Virus record (IMG/VR): IMGVR_UViG_3300028857_000016
Coordinates: 1 to 37,467 of that record
Length of the DNA: 37,467 bases
Origin: a virus
Strand: one strand, 5' to 3'
Of the stretch, positions 37,212 to 37,467 are shown one piece after another; position 1 is the stretch's first letter; every line of letters starts with the position of its first letter. A model generated the notes under the pieces. The model searched no databases. It was not told the origin of the DNA and worked only from the letters and a program-made list of their open reading frames with translations. The translations under genes were made by a program, and so were the position numbers.

Positions 37212-37334
37212 CGCACAATCCAACCGATCAACCACCCCGGCAAACCACCGGGGTCTTTTTTTGTCCGCACAACCGACCACGCACAATGATAGCGCACAAT
37301 TGGCGGTCGGCGCATTTTTCGGCCCTGGCACAAT
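37212..37334 (+). repeat. CGCACAAT repeats near the right end
   Basis: CGCACAAT occurs at 37212-37219, 37280-37287 and 37293-37300. One-mismatch copies lie at 37266-37273 (CGCACAAC) and 37327-37334 (GGCACAAT). All are in the same orientation within 123 bp. The core GCACAAT also appears in the operator at 24017-24023. Two of the repeats sit inside a CCGACC/GGTCGG inverted repeat (37273-37310). Confidence 0.65.
37235..37262 (+). terminator. Intrinsic terminator after the methylase genes
   Basis: CCCCGG (37235-37240), loop of 7, CCGGGG (37248-37253), then TC and seven T residues. It lies 25 nt after the adenine methylase stop and ends the rightward transcript before the phage terminus. Confidence 0.88.
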
Positions 37335-37344
37335 CGAAAAGCGG

Positions 37345-37425
37345 TGTTTTGCGAAAACCTCAGGTACAGTTGAGTTGAGGCAGGAATGGTCAAGGACGCC
37401 TGGCAAAACCTATTGCAAGATTACA
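37345..37425 (-). repeat. Right terminus, end sites R1 and R2
   Basis: R1 (37425-37399 on the minus strand) starts TGTA and carries GCAATAGGTTTTGCCAGG, matching L1. R2 (about 37365-37345 on the minus strand) reads CTGAGGTTTTCGCAAAAC. A weak third candidate (CCGCTTTTCGATT) lies near 37343-37331. All are inverted relative to the left-end sites, as required for transposition. Confidence 0.65.
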
Positions 37426-37467
37426 CTGGACGTGACAAACAGAACCGTGGTGATCGACGCCGTTTTA
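37426..37467. other. Right flanking DNA
   Basis: These 42 nt lie beyond the inferred right tip. On the minus strand the segment up to TTTGT (37439-37435) is open in the same frame as the small-terminase fragment at 1-81. If the insertion duplicated ACAAA (77-81 and 37435-37439), that frame would join smoothly, but 9 nt (37426-37434) would then have to belong to the phage. Confidence 0.4.

Larger units (their letters stand above)
82..37425. mobile_element. Mu-like transposable phage, complete or nearly so
   Basis: The interval carries the diagnostic Mu set: DDE transposase, MuB-type ATPase, Gam, GemA, Mu-type terminases, DUF935 portal, F-like minor head protein, I-type protease with nested scaffold, and T-type capsid. 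The tail is sheathless with a tape measure, the arrangement of B3/D3112-like siphoviral transposable phages (family knowledge). Ends were inferred from matching inverted 27-nt termini starting TGTA at 82 and, on the minus strand, at 37425. An undisturbed 5-bp target duplication is not seen at those exact borders, so the right border could be off by about 9 bp. Confidence 0.9.

Overview
The window holds a nearly complete Mu-like transposable phage (prophage or assembled phage genome) of about 37.3 kb, from an inferred left terminus at 82 to an inferred right terminus at 37425, with a little flanking DNA on each side. The termini were not given. I infer them from two 27-nt sequences that both begin 5'-TGTA, carry GGTTTT at the same distance from the end, and lie in inverted orientation. 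The left flank (1-81) is an in-frame fragment of an unrelated phage small-terminase gene, so the element probably sits inside, or was copied next to, another prophage. The host is a Gram-negative-type bacterium: there are lipobox and signal-peptide proteins, sigma70-like promoters and GGAG/AGGAGG ribosome sites. The double zinc-ribbon plus membrane protein recalls Verrucomicrobiota/Lentisphaerota genomes, but the taxonomic assignment is weak.

The layout is split. The control region lies at about 23.95-24.10 kb: a leftward repressor gene, strong operator palindromes, and a rightward early promoter feeding an excisionase-like regulator. From 24.1 to 37.2 kb, rightward early and middle genes encode small regulators, an antirepressor-like protein, a Gam nuclease inhibitor, the DDE transposase (MuA type), its AAA+ activator (MuB type), a GemA-like protein, many short unknown proteins, and finally a C5-cytosine and a D12-type adenine methyltransferase. 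The leftward late block runs from 20.28 kb down to 1.5 kb. It holds Mu-type packaging and head genes (gp25/26-like, small and large terminase, portal, F-like minor head protein, protease with nested scaffold, decoration protein, major capsid protein, gp36, G-like and gp37-like proteins), then a short tail module with tube protein, putative chaperone and tape measure but no sheath (siphovirus type), then fibres and a lysis/secretion cluster. A separate leftward operon with its own promoter (1385 to 258) occupies the position that mom/com holds in Mu.

Three rightward genes (20.56-22.16 kb) lie between the head block and the repressor. Two leftward genes beyond the repressor (a zinc-ribbon membrane protein and a secreted protein with its own promoter) look like lysogenic-conversion cargo.

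Items most worth a second look: two stand-alone copies of an NrdD-type glycyl-radical stub, one early and one late; a structured RNA of about 100 nt with a 14-bp closing stem at 35382-35483; a family of triloop hairpins placed after stop codons or just before ribosome sites in the early operon; paired outward-facing 11-bp boxes at the start of the late region; five CGCACAAT repeats near the right end whose core also occurs in the operator; and a free-standing protein resembling the transposase pre-catalytic DNA-binding module, overlapped by an antisense gene.
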